Shown: positions 1 to 7,719 of the stretch, piece by piece
Numbering within the stretch: position 1 is the stretch's first letter
How the letters are laid out: each line of letters opens with the position of its first letter
Assembly (NCBI GenBank): GCA_964478515.1
Contig: CAYZIL010000007.1
Span: 1-64,000 of the forward strand
Origin: HGM13233 sp964478515
GTDB taxonomy: Bacteria; Bacillota; Clostridia; Oscillospirales; Ruminococcaceae
DNA length: 64,000 bases
Direction: 5' to 3'
Program-made: the position numbers and the translations under genes
The notes under the pieces: generated by a model
The model's input: the letters and a program-made list of their open reading frames with translations, nothing else
The model's database searches: none
What the model was told of the DNA's origin: nothing

Positions 1-44
1 GGCAAAGGGTACAATTTAATAGCTTTCATAAGGAGGTAGCCCCA

Positions 45-1082
45 ATGGACAATATCTGTCTTCAGGACAACGATGAGCTTTGGATAGCCGACCAGACGCT
101 TTTGCCCAACAGCGAAAAAATGCTGCGCATAAGCGACGTGCAGCAGATGTTTGAGGCAATAAAGCAGCTGCGCGTGCGTGGCGCGCCGGCAATAGGAATT
201 TTCGCCGGCTATTGTATGTATCTGCTGGCAAAAACAATAGATTACGACGACAGCGCGGTTTTTCTCATCAAGCTCGGCGAGTACGGCGACTATCTGTGCT
301 CGTCGCGGCCGACGGCGGTGAACTTGAGCTGGGCGGTAAAACTGATGATGGACACAGCTCGCGCCAACGCCGAAAGCGCGCGCGGCGAAATGCTCGCGGC
401 GCTGCGCGAAAAAGCGGTGTGGATACACAACGACGACATTGAGCGCTGCCGGGCTATTTCCGGTTTCGGCTTGACGCTGCTCAACAGCGGCGACGGCGTG
501 CTGACACACTGCAATGCCGGACCGCTGGCGACTTCAAAATACGGCACCGCGCTCGGGCCGCTGTTTTTGGCGCACGAAAAGGGAATGCAGCTGCGCGTTT
601 TCAGCGACGAGACCCGGCCGCTGCTGCAAGGGGCAAGACTGACGGCCTATGAGCTAAACGCCGCCGGCATAGACGTGACGCTTATTTGCGACAACATGGC
701 CAGCGCCGTGATGAAAAAGGGCTGGATACAAGCCTGCTTCGTCGGCTGCGACCGCATTGCCGCCAACGGCGACACGGCCAACAAAATAGGTACCAGCGGC
801 GTCGCCATACTCGCCAAGCACTACGGCATACCTGTGTATGTGCTCGGGCCGACCTCGACTATCGACATGAGCTGTCCCGACGGCGACGGCATAGACATTG
901 AGCTGCGCGACCCGGACGAAATAAAGACGCTGTACTACCAGCAGCCGATGGCGCCGCGGGATGTAAAGTGCTACAACCCCGCGTTCGACGTCACCGACCA
1001 CTCGCTTATTACCGCCATAGTTACCGAAAAAGGTATCTGCCGTCCTCCGTTCGAGCGCAATTTGGCGCAGCTGTTCGAGTAG
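45..1082 (+). CDS. mtnA: S-methyl-5-thioribose-1-phosphate isomerase (MtnA family)
   Basis: 345 residues, the usual length. The family isomerises 5-methylthioribose-1-phosphate to the ribulose form in methionine salvage; relatives act on 5-deoxyribose-1-phosphate in the DHAP shunt. Seen: RVRGAPAIG at residues 43-51, THCNAGPLAT with the catalytic Cys at 156, DETRP at 188-192, and GCDRIAANGD with the catalytic Asp at 236, then NKIGT. These sit four residues before Cys160/Asp240 of the Bacillus enzyme. The start follows a strong AAGGAGGT site (31-38). No other methionine-salvage gene is adjacent, although upstream DNA is outside the window, so a deoxyribose-phosphate substrate is possible. A hairpin terminator follows directly. 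Confidence 0.9.
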   Translation: MDNICLQDNDELWIADQTLLPNSEKMLRISDVQQMFEAIKQLRVRGAPAIGIFAGYCMYLLAKTIDYDDSAVFLIKLGEYGDYLCSSRPTAVNLSWAVKLMMDTARANAESARGEMLAALREKAVWIHNDDIERCRAISGFGLTLLNSGDGVLTHCNAGPLATSKYGTALGPLFLAHEKGMQLRVFSDETRPLLQGARLTAYELNAAGIDVTLICDNMASAVMKKGWIQACFVGCDRIAANGDTANKIGTSGVAILAKHYGIPVYVLGPTSTIDMSCPDGDGIDIELRDPDEIKTLYYQQPMAPRDVKCYNPAFDVTDHSLITAIVTEKGICRPPFERNLAQLFE

Positions 1083-1098
1083 CGCGACAAATACAACG

Positions 1099-1135
1099 AC
1101 GACCCCGCCGGACATTCCGGCGGGGTCGTTTTCTG
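1099..1135 (+). terminator. Rho-independent terminator after mtnA
   Basis: A 13-bp perfect GC-rich stem (1099-1111 with 1117-1129) and 5-nt loop, followed by TTTCTG. It sits 16 nt after the mtnA stop and before the convergent GNAT gene. Confidence 0.85.
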
Positions 1136-1191
1136 TGTGAGTCAACCGGTTTGCTGTGGAATATTTTCCGCGGGCCGGTTTTGAGCGCCGC

Positions 1192-1695
1192 TCACAGCAG
1201 GCGCTGCATTGTATAGCTGGCCCACTTTGCATCGTCAGGGTCATTGACGCCGCAGACGCTGAAGCCGCAGCTCTCGTAACAGTGGCGCGCCGGTTCGTTC
1301 CACAAATATACGCGCAGGCTCAGCGAGTTGAGTCCGAGCAAGTCCTTTGCCTTGCGGCACAGCGCGCTGAGCGCCGCCTTACCGACGCCGTCACCGCGCC
1401 GCTGCGGGTCGACAATAAAGCGGGCGACAACGGCGCTGCCGCCGTAGATGTCGTCGAGCTCGACACTGCCGACAGTGTCGCCGCCGCTGCGAATGGCATA
1501 GATGCGCCGCCGCTCGCTGCAAAAGCGCGCTTGTATTTGCGCCACGTCAATAGGCCAGCGGTAGACAGTAGCCCCCGACCACTGGTGGAGAAAGTCGGCG
1601 TCGGTGTCGGCGTTCCACTTGACTATAAGCGCGCACTCCTCGCCGCTGAGCGGCGCGAGCGTGACGGTGCTCTCAGCGGCTTTTTGGTGAATCAT
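1192..1695 (-). CDS. GNAT family N-acetyltransferase
   Basis: 167 residues. Start chosen at 1695 because GGAGGTAACG lies directly upstream; a longer reading frame exists but lacks a ribosome site. GNAT fold signature: the acetyl-CoA motif reads FIVDPQRRGDGVGKAAL (Q/RxxGxG pattern), followed by LSLRVYLWNEPARHCYESCGF, the usual beta5/alpha4 segment with the Asn and the Tyr near the C-terminus. Resembles the RimJ/RimL and ribosomal-protein alanine acetyltransferase type, but the acceptor cannot be named. The first 23 bases overlap the end of the upstream GIY-YIG gene, so the two are co-transcribed and probably translationally coupled. Confidence 0.85.
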   Translation of the reverse strand: MIHQKAAESTVTLAPLSGEECALIVKWNADTDADFLHQWSGATVYRWPIDVAQIQARFCSERRRIYAIRSGGDTVGSVELDDIYGGSAVVARFIVDPQRRGDGVGKAALSALCRKAKDLLGLNSLSLRVYLWNEPARHCYESCGFSVCGVNDPDDAKWASYTMQRLL

Positions 1696-2014
1696 CGTTA
1701 CCTCCGTTCGCGGCGGCAAGCTCGTCTTTGTCGCAGCGGGCGTAATCGCCGCACGGTTCAAGCAGCGGCTCGCCGGCGCACAGGCGCATTTTCTCGGCGT
1801 GGCTGAGTTTTTTTAAGCGGTACTCAAGACGCTGCGCGGCGGCGCGGTCCGCGGCATGCCAGGCGGCGGCAATCGTCAAAGCCCGGTGCGCGCGGGTATA
1901 TTTGGCGCCGCCGGCAAGCTGACCGCGGTGCTGGCGCAGACGGTGGCAAAGGTCGCCGGTCACGCCGGCGTAGACGCCGCCGCCGTCACAGTACAGTAAA
2001 TAGACGTAATACAT
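1673..2014 (-). CDS. GIY-YIG nuclease-fold protein (YhbQ/UPF0213 type)
   Basis: 113 residues from the Met at 2014. The N-terminus MYYVYLLYCDGGGVYAGVTGD contains the two beta strands of the GIY-YIG fold (YVY and VYAG variants), followed by the Arg-bearing helix LCHRLRQHRG and GGAKYTRAHR, and a C-terminal helix with the conserved Glu (RLEYRLKKL). These one-domain proteins resemble the UvrC nuclease module; most have no established substrate. No Shine-Dalgarno is visible, and a -10 box lies only 6 nt upstream, so the message may be leaderless. Overlaps the downstream GNAT gene by 23 nt. Confidence 0.85.
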   Translation of the reverse strand: MYYVYLLYCDGGGVYAGVTGDLCHRLRQHRGQLAGGAKYTRAHRALTIAAAWHAADRAAAQRLEYRLKKLSHAEKMRLCAGEPLLEPCGDYARCDKDELAAANGGNDDSPKSR

Positions 2015-2020
2015 GTGCTG

Positions 2021-2050
2021 ATTATACCATTTTGCCGCGCCGGCTGTCAT
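2021..2050 (-). promoter_or_regulatory. Promoter with -10 adjacent to the GIY-YIG start codon
   Basis: On the minus strand, ATGACA (2045-2050), an 18-bp spacer and TATAAT (2021-2026), preceded by TGG (weak extended -10). Six bases separate the -10 from the ATG at 2014, so transcription would begin at or next to the start codon. Confidence 0.55.
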
Positions 2051-2117
2051 CACAGCGCCGAAAAAACCGCGCCTTCTTTGTGCAATACAGAAAAATATAG
2101 AAATTTTTCAGAAAATA

Positions 2118-2147
2118 CTGGTCAAATACCAGAAACTACAATATAAT
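2118..2147 (+). promoter_or_regulatory. SDR promoter with CTGGT-N5-ACCAG dyad
   Basis: A perfect TATAAT at 2142-2147 with a weak upstream -35 (TGGTCA, 2119-2124). An inverted repeat CTGGT/ACCAG with 5-nt spacing (2118-2132) lies across the -35/spacer. The half-site resembles GntR/FadR-type operators of hexuronate genes (TGGT...ACCA), which would fit the SDR; regulator not identified. Confidence 0.5.
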
Positions 2148-2201
2148 CACTATCAGTGAACAATGGCTGCCGCCAAAGCGGCAGAAAAGGAGATGTTTTC
2201 G

Positions 2202-3047
2202 ATGGAAATACCTTTCAAAATTAACCTGAGCGGCAAAGTAGCGGTAGTTACCGGCGCCGGCGGCGTGCTGTGCAGCTGCTTTTCGCGCGCGCTGGCCGAG
2301 TGCGGCGCCACGGTTGCGCTGCTCGACCTCAACGCCGACGCGGCCCAAAAGGCGGCAGATGAGATAACCGCTGCCGGCGGCAAGGCCCGCGCTTACGCCT
2401 GCAATGTGCTCGACAAGGACGTGATGTACCAAACGGCCGACAAGGTGGTAGCCGACCTCGGCGGTTGTGATATACTGCTAAACGGCGCCGGAGGCAACAA
2501 TGCCCGCGCCAATACCGACAAGGAACACTATGAGCAGGGCGATATTGACGCCGACGTCAAGAGCTTTTTCGACCTGGACAAGTCGGGCGTCGAGTTTGTG
2601 TTTTCGCTCAACTGGCTGGGCACGCTGATACCGACCCAGGCCTTTGCGCGCTATATGCTCGACAAGGGCGGCAGCATAATCAATATGTCGTCAATGAGCG
2701 CCTTCGCGCCGCTGACCAAGACGCCGGCCTATTCGGCGGCGAAAGCGGCCATATCTAACTTTACCGCCTGGTTGGCCGTGCACTTTGCCGGCAGCGGCAT
2801 AAGAGTCAACGCGCTCGCGCCCGGTTTCTTCTCGACAAAGCAGAACAAGGACCTGCTGTTTAATGCCGACGGCACGCCCACGGCGCGCAGCGGCAAAATA
2901 ATTGCCGCGACGCCTATGGGCCGCTTCGGCGAGCCCGAAGAGCTGCTCGGCGGGCTGCTCTATCTTGTTTCCGACAGAGCCGCCGGTTTCGTTACCGGCG
3001 TGGTGCTGCCAATAGACGGCGGCTTCAACGCCTACAGCGGCGTATAA
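2202..3047 (+). CDS. SDR oxidoreductase, fructuronate/mannonate reductase-like (YjmF/UxuB type)
   Basis: 281 residues from the Met at 2202, which has AAGGAG nine bases upstream; the frame could extend to 2163 but without a site. Classical SDR: NAD-binding VVTGAGGVLCS at 15-25, NGAGGNN after the third strand, active-site YSAAK preceded by NMSSMS, and the C-terminal TPMGRFGEPEEL and DGG. The insertion between strand 4 and the active site (FFDLDKSGVEFVF) and the TGAGGVLC signature match Bacillus YjmF-type D-mannonate (fructuronate) oxidoreductases. It would interconvert D-fructuronate and D-mannonate with NAD(P)H. Single gene flanked by a promoter and a bidirectional terminator. It may feed the KDG branch encoded at 18-20 kb, but no mannonate dehydratase is present here. 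Confidence 0.75.
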   Translation: MEIPFKINLSGKVAVVTGAGGVLCSCFSRALAECGATVALLDLNADAAQKAADEITAAGGKARAYACNVLDKDVMYQTADKVVADLGGCDILLNGAGGNNARANTDKEHYEQGDIDADVKSFFDLDKSGVEFVFSLNWLGTLIPTQAFARYMLDKGGSIINMSSMSAFAPLTKTPAYSAAKAAISNFTAWLAVHFAGSGIRVNALAPGFFSTKQNKDLLFNADGTPTARSGKIIAATPMGRFGEPEELLGGLLYLVSDRAAGFVTGVVLPIDGGFNAYSGV

Positions 3048-3066
3048 TCTGTTTTTGCAGGCACAA

Positions 3067-3105
3067 AAAAGCGCCCGCCGACTCAAGGCCGGCGGGCGCT
3101 TCTCT
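3067..3105. terminator. Bidirectional terminator between convergent SDR and epimerase genes
   Basis: Stem AAGCGCCCGCCG (3069-3080) with CGGCGGGCGCTT (3090-3101), 9-nt loop; TCTCTT on the plus side and a T-run (complement of AAAAAA, 3065-3070) on the minus side. Confidence 0.8.
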
Positions 3106-3111
3106 TCGGTA

Positions 3112-4131
3112 TTAGTATTTGCCGTCGGTGGTCTCAAAGTGGGTGGGGGCGTTTATTGCCTTGCCGCCCGCAGCGACCCATTCGGCGACTATCTTCATCA
3201 TCTGCTCAAGCGGCATAAGCGGGTAACCCATAAGTCCGTTGAGCTTTTTGGTGCAGGAAAACATTGCCGAGTCGGCAGCGTAGGGGTCGCCGTTGAACAC
3301 CGGCTGTTTGCCGAGTATTTCGCCAATGGCGGCGGCGGCGCGGTAAAGGCTGATGGCCTCCGGGCCGGTGACGTTGAGCAGGAAGGGCGGGTTGTCGCAG
3401 TATTTTAGCGAGCGGATTGCGTATTCGCAGACGTCGCCCTGCCAGATGCAGTTGAAATAACCGTTGCCGACGTTGATGGGATTGCCGGCCAGAATGTTTT
3501 TGGCAATGTCGAACAGCACGCCGTAGCGCACGTCAATAGAGTAGTTTAGCCTGAACATCAGCGACTTTGTGCCGTTGAGGAGTGCGTAATGCTCAAAGAC
3601 GCGCTCGCGCCCCAGACAGGTCACGCCGTACTCACCGACCGGCTGGGGCACGTCAAGCTCGCTGCTGCCGCCGCAATTTACGGACACGTTGCCGTAGACG
3701 TTGCCGGTGGAGAACGAAACTATGCGCGCGGCCGGAAAGCGCTCGCAGACCTTGGCCGGCAGCAACACGTTAATAGCCCAGGTCAGCGACTGGTTGCCGC
3801 TGGTGCCGAACTTGCGCCCGACCATGTAGATGATGTTGGGGACGTCGGGCAGCGCGGCGAGTGCGGCGCTGTCGAAAAGGTCGGCCTCTATTACCTCGAC
3901 GCCGTTTTCGCGCATTTGAGTCGGCGCGTCCTCGTAGTCGAATTTCGACACGCCGATAACGCGGTTGTCCTTGCCGGCGGCGATTAGCGCGCGCTTGGCG
4001 GTTACGGCCAGCGCCGGGCCGATTTTGCCGCCGCAACCGAGAATCATGATGTCGCCTTGCAAGTCGGCAATGTCCTGCGTCAGCCGCTGGGACGGGCGCG
4101 TCATCAATTCGAACAGTTCTTTTTCGGTCAT
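3112..4131 (-). CDS. NAD-dependent epimerase/dehydratase-like extended SDR
   Basis: 339 residues from the Met at 4131, preceded by AAGGAGATAGATAAA. The N-terminal Rossmann motif reads ILGCGGKIGPAL (GxxGxxG). Later segments, FSTGNVYG, an RLNYSID strand and a VTGPE strand, match extended SDRs that act on nucleotide sugars or sugar acids. The active-site region reads VGEYGVTCLGRERVFEHY: the Tyr is present but the Lys of YxxxK is replaced by Cys, with Arg two and four residues on, so chemistry may differ or be lost. It is divergent from, and 43 bp from, a LacI regulator, which likely controls it. Substrate unknown. Confidence 0.75.
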   Translation of the reverse strand: MTEKELFELMTRPSQRLTQDIADLQGDIMILGCGGKIGPALAVTAKRALIAAGKDNRVIGVSKFDYEDAPTQMRENGVEVIEADLFDSAALAALPDVPNIIYMVGRKFGTSGNQSLTWAINVLLPAKVCERFPAARIVSFSTGNVYGNVSVNCGGSSELDVPQPVGEYGVTCLGRERVFEHYALLNGTKSLMFRLNYSIDVRYGVLFDIAKNILAGNPINVGNGYFNCIWQGDVCEYAIRSLKYCDNPPFLLNVTGPEAISLYRAAAAIGEILGKQPVFNGDPYAADSAMFSCTKKLNGLMGYPLMPLEQMMKIVAEWVAAGGKAINAPTHFETTDGKY

Positions 4132-4174
4132 TTTATCTATCTCCTTAAAAATAAAATTGCCAAAGAGGTTGAAA

Positions 4175-5233
4175 ATGGAAAGCAGAAAATCCACGATTAA
4201 CGACGTTGCCAAAATGGCACAGACGTCCGCAACAACGGTGTCGCGCGTAATGAACGACGTCGACTACCCGGTAAGCAACGAGCTGCGCGTGCGCATAAAA
4301 GATGCGGCGCGGGCGCTCAACTACATTCCCAACACAACGGCTAAAAATCTGCGCAAAAGCATGACCCGCGACATCGGCGTAATTATCCCCAATATCACTA
4401 ACCTGTTTTATCCGCAGACCGTGCTGGGAATTGAGTCTGCCGTCAGCGGCAGCGGCTACAATCTACTGCTTTTCAACACCCTGCGCAGCAAGCAGCGCGA
4501 GAACAAGTGTCTGGAAATGCTCTGCGAGCGCCAGGTTAAGGGCGTAATAATCTCGGCGGTAGACGAGAGCATAGACAATATTCAGCGCTACATGAACCGG
4601 GGAATGCACTTTGTGCTGCTGGACCAGCGCATTGAGGGAATATCCTGTCCGTCGCTGCACTTCGACTCGCGCAAGGGCGCGCGCATGGCGGTGCGGCATT
4701 TTCTTGAAAAGGGACACAGCCGCATAGCGCTTGCAAGCACGCCGCTGACGCGCTACACCCGCAACGAAATTCACAAAGGCTACAAAGAGGCGCTGAGCGG
4801 CGCCGGTTTGGAATACGACGAGCAGTTGGTGTTTGTTACCGACTCCGAACTGGAAACGGAAGACGCCAATTACGAGGTTGACGCCGGCCGCAACATCGCC
4901 GAGCGTTTTATGGAATCCAAGTGCGGCGCCACGGCAATACTCTGTGTCAACGACATGGTCGCGTTCGGCGTTATTCGCACGCTGGCGAAACACGGCATCC
5001 GTGTGCCCGAAGACGTGTCGGTAATAGGTTTTGACGACATACCCTTCGCGAGCGTCTACCTGCCGTCGCTGACCACAATACGTTATCCGGCCTACGAGAC
5101 CGGCAAGCTCGCCTCAATGCTGCTGCTGGAAAGCGTCAGCAACCAGACGCAGCAAGTCGAGTTGAGCATGAAGATGGAACCCGTTTTTGTCGAGCGCAAT
5201 ACCGTGCGCGACCTAAAGGCCGAGCGGCGGTAA
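4175..5233 (+). CDS. LacI family transcriptional regulator
   Basis: 352 residues. Start at 4175 (AGAGGT upstream) gives a standard N-terminus: residues 6-25 form the LacI helix-turn-helix (TINDVAKMAQTSATTVSRVM), and the hinge helix follows around AKNLRK. The rest is a periplasmic-binding-protein-like sensor: IGVIIPNITNLFYPQ, HFDSRKGARMAVRHFLEKGH, ILCVNDMVAFGV, VSVIGFDD and TIRYPAYETGKLA are all family hallmarks. Divergently placed with the SDR at 3112. A perfect 18-bp palindrome with central CG, the form typical of LacI operators, lies at the 6.4-kb operon promoter, so this protein is the best local candidate to control the ABC/KDG operon. Effector unknown. Confidence 0.92.
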   Translation: MESRKSTINDVAKMAQTSATTVSRVMNDVDYPVSNELRVRIKDAARALNYIPNTTAKNLRKSMTRDIGVIIPNITNLFYPQTVLGIESAVSGSGYNLLLFNTLRSKQRENKCLEMLCERQVKGVIISAVDESIDNIQRYMNRGMHFVLLDQRIEGISCPSLHFDSRKGARMAVRHFLEKGHSRIALASTPLTRYTRNEIHKGYKEALSGAGLEYDEQLVFVTDSELETEDANYEVDAGRNIAERFMESKCGATAILCVNDMVAFGVIRTLAKHGIRVPEDVSVIGFDDIPFASVYLPSLTTIRYPAYETGKLASMLLLESVSNQTQQVELSMKMEPVFVERNTVRDLKAERR

Positions 5234-5271
5234 CAAACTGCCGAAAGCGCGCGCCGACATTGCCGAAAGCG

Positions 5272-6108
5272 TCATTCGTCGACGCGGTGAGTTTTGCCGT
5301 CGGCAAGACTGAGCAATAGCGCGCCGAGCAGCTGCACCGAGTCGGCAAGATAGCCGCACTCGGGCCGCGCGCCGCCGCGCACGGCGCCGATAAAGGCGTC
5401 CATGCCGGCGCGGTAGCAGTCGGTGTCGTTAAGCTCATAAGTCTGCAAGCGGCCGTCGCGGTCGGCGACAACCTGTAAGCCGGCAAATTCCGGCGAGCTT
5501 TGCAGCACCACTTGCCGTTTTTGGTAATTAACCACCGAGGTGACCAGTTTGCCGCTGCGGCTGCTGAGTACCGAGCCGGCGGCGCCGAAATAGAAAGCGC
5601 ACAGGTCGCACAGGTGACTGCCGTAAAAGCTGTAGCCGCCGAAGGGGCTGTCGGGGTCGGCGTAATATCTTATAAGGATAGTCTGCGACTGGCACAGTGT
5701 GTCGCGCAGCGCCGCGTTTGCGGCAACGAAGCAAAATGTGGAGCCGCCGCACAGGACGGTATCTCTATTCACCGCCAGCGCCAGCATTTCCCGCGCTTGA
5801 GCGCCGTCGGCGGCAAAGGGCTTGTCGACGAAAACCGGTTTTCCCGCCGCGAGGCAGGCCTTGACATAGCCGGCATGGGTATCGGCAAGGCGGGTGCATA
5901 CCAGCACCGCGTCGCAGCCGGCAATCAGTTCGGCGGCGCTCGCGGCCGCGGGCACCGGGCCTATCAGCGAGCGCACATAAGCCAGCCGCTGCGGCTCGTC
6001 GCAGGGCAATATGCACTTGACGCGGCAGTCGGCAAATTCGTCTTTGCCGAACAGCGAGCCGAAAAATTCCGCGTGCTTGCTTTGACAACCAATAATTCCT
6101 ATTTTCAT
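5272..6108 (-). CDS. Gfo/Idh/MocA family oxidoreductase (short form)
   Basis: 278 residues from the Met at 6108, which follows GGAGGTG; shorter than the usual 330-380. N-terminal KIGIIGCQSKHAEFFG is a degenerate Rossmann loop. The conserved Lys motif appears as VDKPFAAD, and the catalytic-helix motif as GSHLCDLCAFYFG. Such enzymes oxidise or reduce sugars or cyclitols at a ring hydroxyl with NAD(P). It is divergent from the 13-gene operon starting at 6427 and may be functionally linked, since that operon contains a second Gfo/Idh protein. The direct repeat TGCCGAAAGCG occurs twice just after its stop (5239 and 5260). Confidence 0.82.
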   Translation of the reverse strand: MKIGIIGCQSKHAEFFGSLFGKDEFADCRVKCILPCDEPQRLAYVRSLIGPVPAAASAAELIAGCDAVLVCTRLADTHAGYVKACLAAGKPVFVDKPFAADGAQAREMLALAVNRDTVLCGGSTFCFVAANAALRDTLCQSQTILIRYYADPDSPFGGYSFYGSHLCDLCAFYFGAAGSVLSSRSGKLVTSVVNYQKRQVVLQSSPEFAGLQVVADRDGRLQTYELNDTDCYRAGMDAFIGAVRGGARPECGYLADSVQLLGALLLSLADGKTHRVDE

Positions 6109-6253
6109 GACAAAAACACACCTCCGCGCGCGCATTCAAGCACCGCTGCCGGCGACAAAAACAACCGCACGGCAATAACGCACTAATTTAATGAAAATTT
6201 TCTGTGAATTCGTATAAATTTTATGTCTTTGTTGTCATTTTTGTTGCATTGCG

Positions 6254-6283
6254 ATTATAGCACAACTATAATTGATTCCACAA
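6254..6283 (-). promoter_or_regulatory. Promoter for the minus-strand Gfo/Idh gene
   Basis: On the minus strand, TTGTGG (6278-6283), an 18-bp spacer and TATAAT (6254-6259) preceded by TGC (extended -10). The leader to the start codon is about 140 nt; nothing else is recognised in it. Confidence 0.5.
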
Positions 6284-6336
6284 GATGTACAAAAAATAAT
6301 TCATTAACTACAAGTTTTCGGGCGGTAATCCGCAAG

Positions 6337-6378
6337 TTGTGAAAATCCGTTCGCAGCGTTATAGAAAACGTTTTCTAT
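6337..6378 (+). promoter_or_regulatory. Operon promoter overlapped by an 18-bp LacI-type operator
   Basis: TTGTGA (6337-6342), a 17-bp spacer and TATAGA (6360-6365). The perfect palindrome ATAGAAAACGTTTTCTAT (6361-6378) overlaps the -10 and would cover the start site. The central CG with A/T-rich arms is the LacI/GalR-family operator style. A bound repressor there would block the 13-gene operon beginning at 6427. The LacI gene at 4175 is the nearest candidate regulator. Confidence 0.75.
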
Positions 6379-6426
6379 GATTTCACCACGCTCAGCGTGT
6401 GAAATAAATAAGTAGGAGGATCAACA

Positions 6427-7623
6427 ATGAAAAAAGTATTAGCAATCCTTTTGGCGATCGCTATGGTCTTTGCCATGGTCGCTTGCTCAAGCGGCAACGG
6501 CGGCAGCGACGAAGACCTTGAGCCGATCAAAATAGGCAGCATTCAGGACCTCAGCGGTACTGCTTCCGCCGCCGGCCAGGCCAATGCCTGGGGCGTAGAG
6601 AGAGCTGTTCAGGAGATTAACGACGCCGGCGGAATCAACGGCCGCCAGATTGAACTGACCACGCTCGATTGCGAAAACGACGCCGAAGTCGGCGTGACCT
6701 GCTACCGTCAGCTCGTTGACGAGTACCAAGTTGACGCCATTATTGGACCGCCGCTGTCCAACCCCGCCTCCGCGTGGGTCGAGCTCGCCACCGAGGACGA
6801 AATGCCCATAGTCGGCCACTTCATGGATGACGTTTGCACGCTCAGAGATGACGGCAGCACCTATGAGTACATGTTCCTGGTCGAGCCCAGCTGCTCCACC
6901 CAGAGCTACATCATCGCCGACTACGGCATGAACGAGCTGGGACTTAAGAGCTTCTCGTTCATGTACAATGCCAGCAACGCGTTTGCGGCCAGCCACGAAA
7001 AGGCTTTTGTAGAGTATGTCAACGCCAACGGCGGCTCCGTGCTCAACGAAGAGACCTTTACCTGGTCCGACACCGACTTCAGCGCCCAGGCGCAGAAGAT
7101 CGCCGCGGCCAATCCCGACTGCGTTTTCCTGTCCGACTACGCGGCTCAGGCGGCCATCGCTTATGACGCGCTGCGCGACGCCGGTTACACCGGTGTTATT
7201 CTCGGCGCCAACACCATCAGCGACCAGTTCGCCAGCCTGTGCTCCAACACTGTGGAGAACACCTACTTCCTCGCCAACTACGACATCTACACCGAGGATG
7301 ACAGCAACCTCGCCTACACGCTGGTGCAGGATTACGCCGACGAGGCCGGCATAACCGCCCGTTACGTCAACGCCGACTTCGGCTACGACGCCATGAAGGT
7401 TCTTGCCGCTGCTCTTACTCAGGCCAACGACCCCACCGACGGCGCTGAAGTTCGCGACATTCTCGAGAACAACATCTCGAACGTCGAGCTTTGCTACAGC
7501 ACCATCACCATCGACCCGGCCACCCACCAGCCGACCGCTGACATGGGCATGTTCATTTGCATGCACGACGGCCAGGGCGGTATAGAGGTAGAGGGCTACT
7601 TCACCACCGAGTACGGTTTCTAA
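6427..7623 (+). CDS. ABC transporter substrate-binding lipoprotein (branched-chain amino acid/LivK type)
   Basis: 398 residues. Signal peptide MKKVLAILLAIAMVFAMVAC ends in a lipobox (VMVA-Cys-like, Cys20), so it is anchored outside the membrane. The mature protein has the Peripla_BP_6 pattern: IKIGSIQDLSGTASAAGQ, GGINGRQIEL, CYRQLVDEYQVDAIIGPPLS. These receptors bind amino acids, amides, urea or aromatic and related compounds, less often sugars. A ribosome site AGGAGG lies at 6415-6420. It heads a full liv-type importer (two permeases, two ATPases) joined to a KDG-forming catabolic set, suggesting the ligand is the pathway's substrate. A hairpin after the gene probably raises receptor mRNA relative to downstream genes. 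Confidence 0.9.
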   Translation: MKKVLAILLAIAMVFAMVACSSGNGGSDEDLEPIKIGSIQDLSGTASAAGQANAWGVERAVQEINDAGGINGRQIELTTLDCENDAEVGVTCYRQLVDEYQVDAIIGPPLSNPASAWVELATEDEMPIVGHFMDDVCTLRDDGSTYEYMFLVEPSCSTQSYIIADYGMNELGLKSFSFMYNASNAFAASHEKAFVEYVNANGGSVLNEETFTWSDTDFSAQAQKIAAANPDCVFLSDYAAQAAIAYDALRDAGYTGVILGANTISDQFASLCSNTVENTYFLANYDIYTEDDSNLAYTLVQDYADEAGITARYVNADFGYDAMKVLAAALTQANDPTDGAEVRDILENNISNVELCYSTITIDPATHQPTADMGMFICMHDGQGGIEVEGYFTTEYGF

Positions 7624-7646
7624 TCCGTCTAAAGCATTATACAAAA

Positions 7647-7680
7647 GCGGGGCGGGCGTTTTTCGCCCGCCCCGCCTTTT
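7647..7680 (+). terminator. Intercistronic (partial) terminator after the binding protein
   Basis: A 12-bp GC stem (7647-7658 with 7664-7675), a 5-nt T loop, then CTTTTC. It lies between the receptor and permease genes of one operon, a normal position for partial termination or 3' stabilisation. Confidence 0.75.
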
Positions 7681-7719
7681 CAAAACGGCAGACTCTTACA
7701 AGCGATAGGAGATATATTA

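Noticed and set aside
6487..7683. Long minus-strand frame inside the binding-protein gene
   Set aside because: An antisense frame of a GC-rich gene. It has no family resemblance and no ribosome site; the plus-strand lipoprotein explains the sequence.
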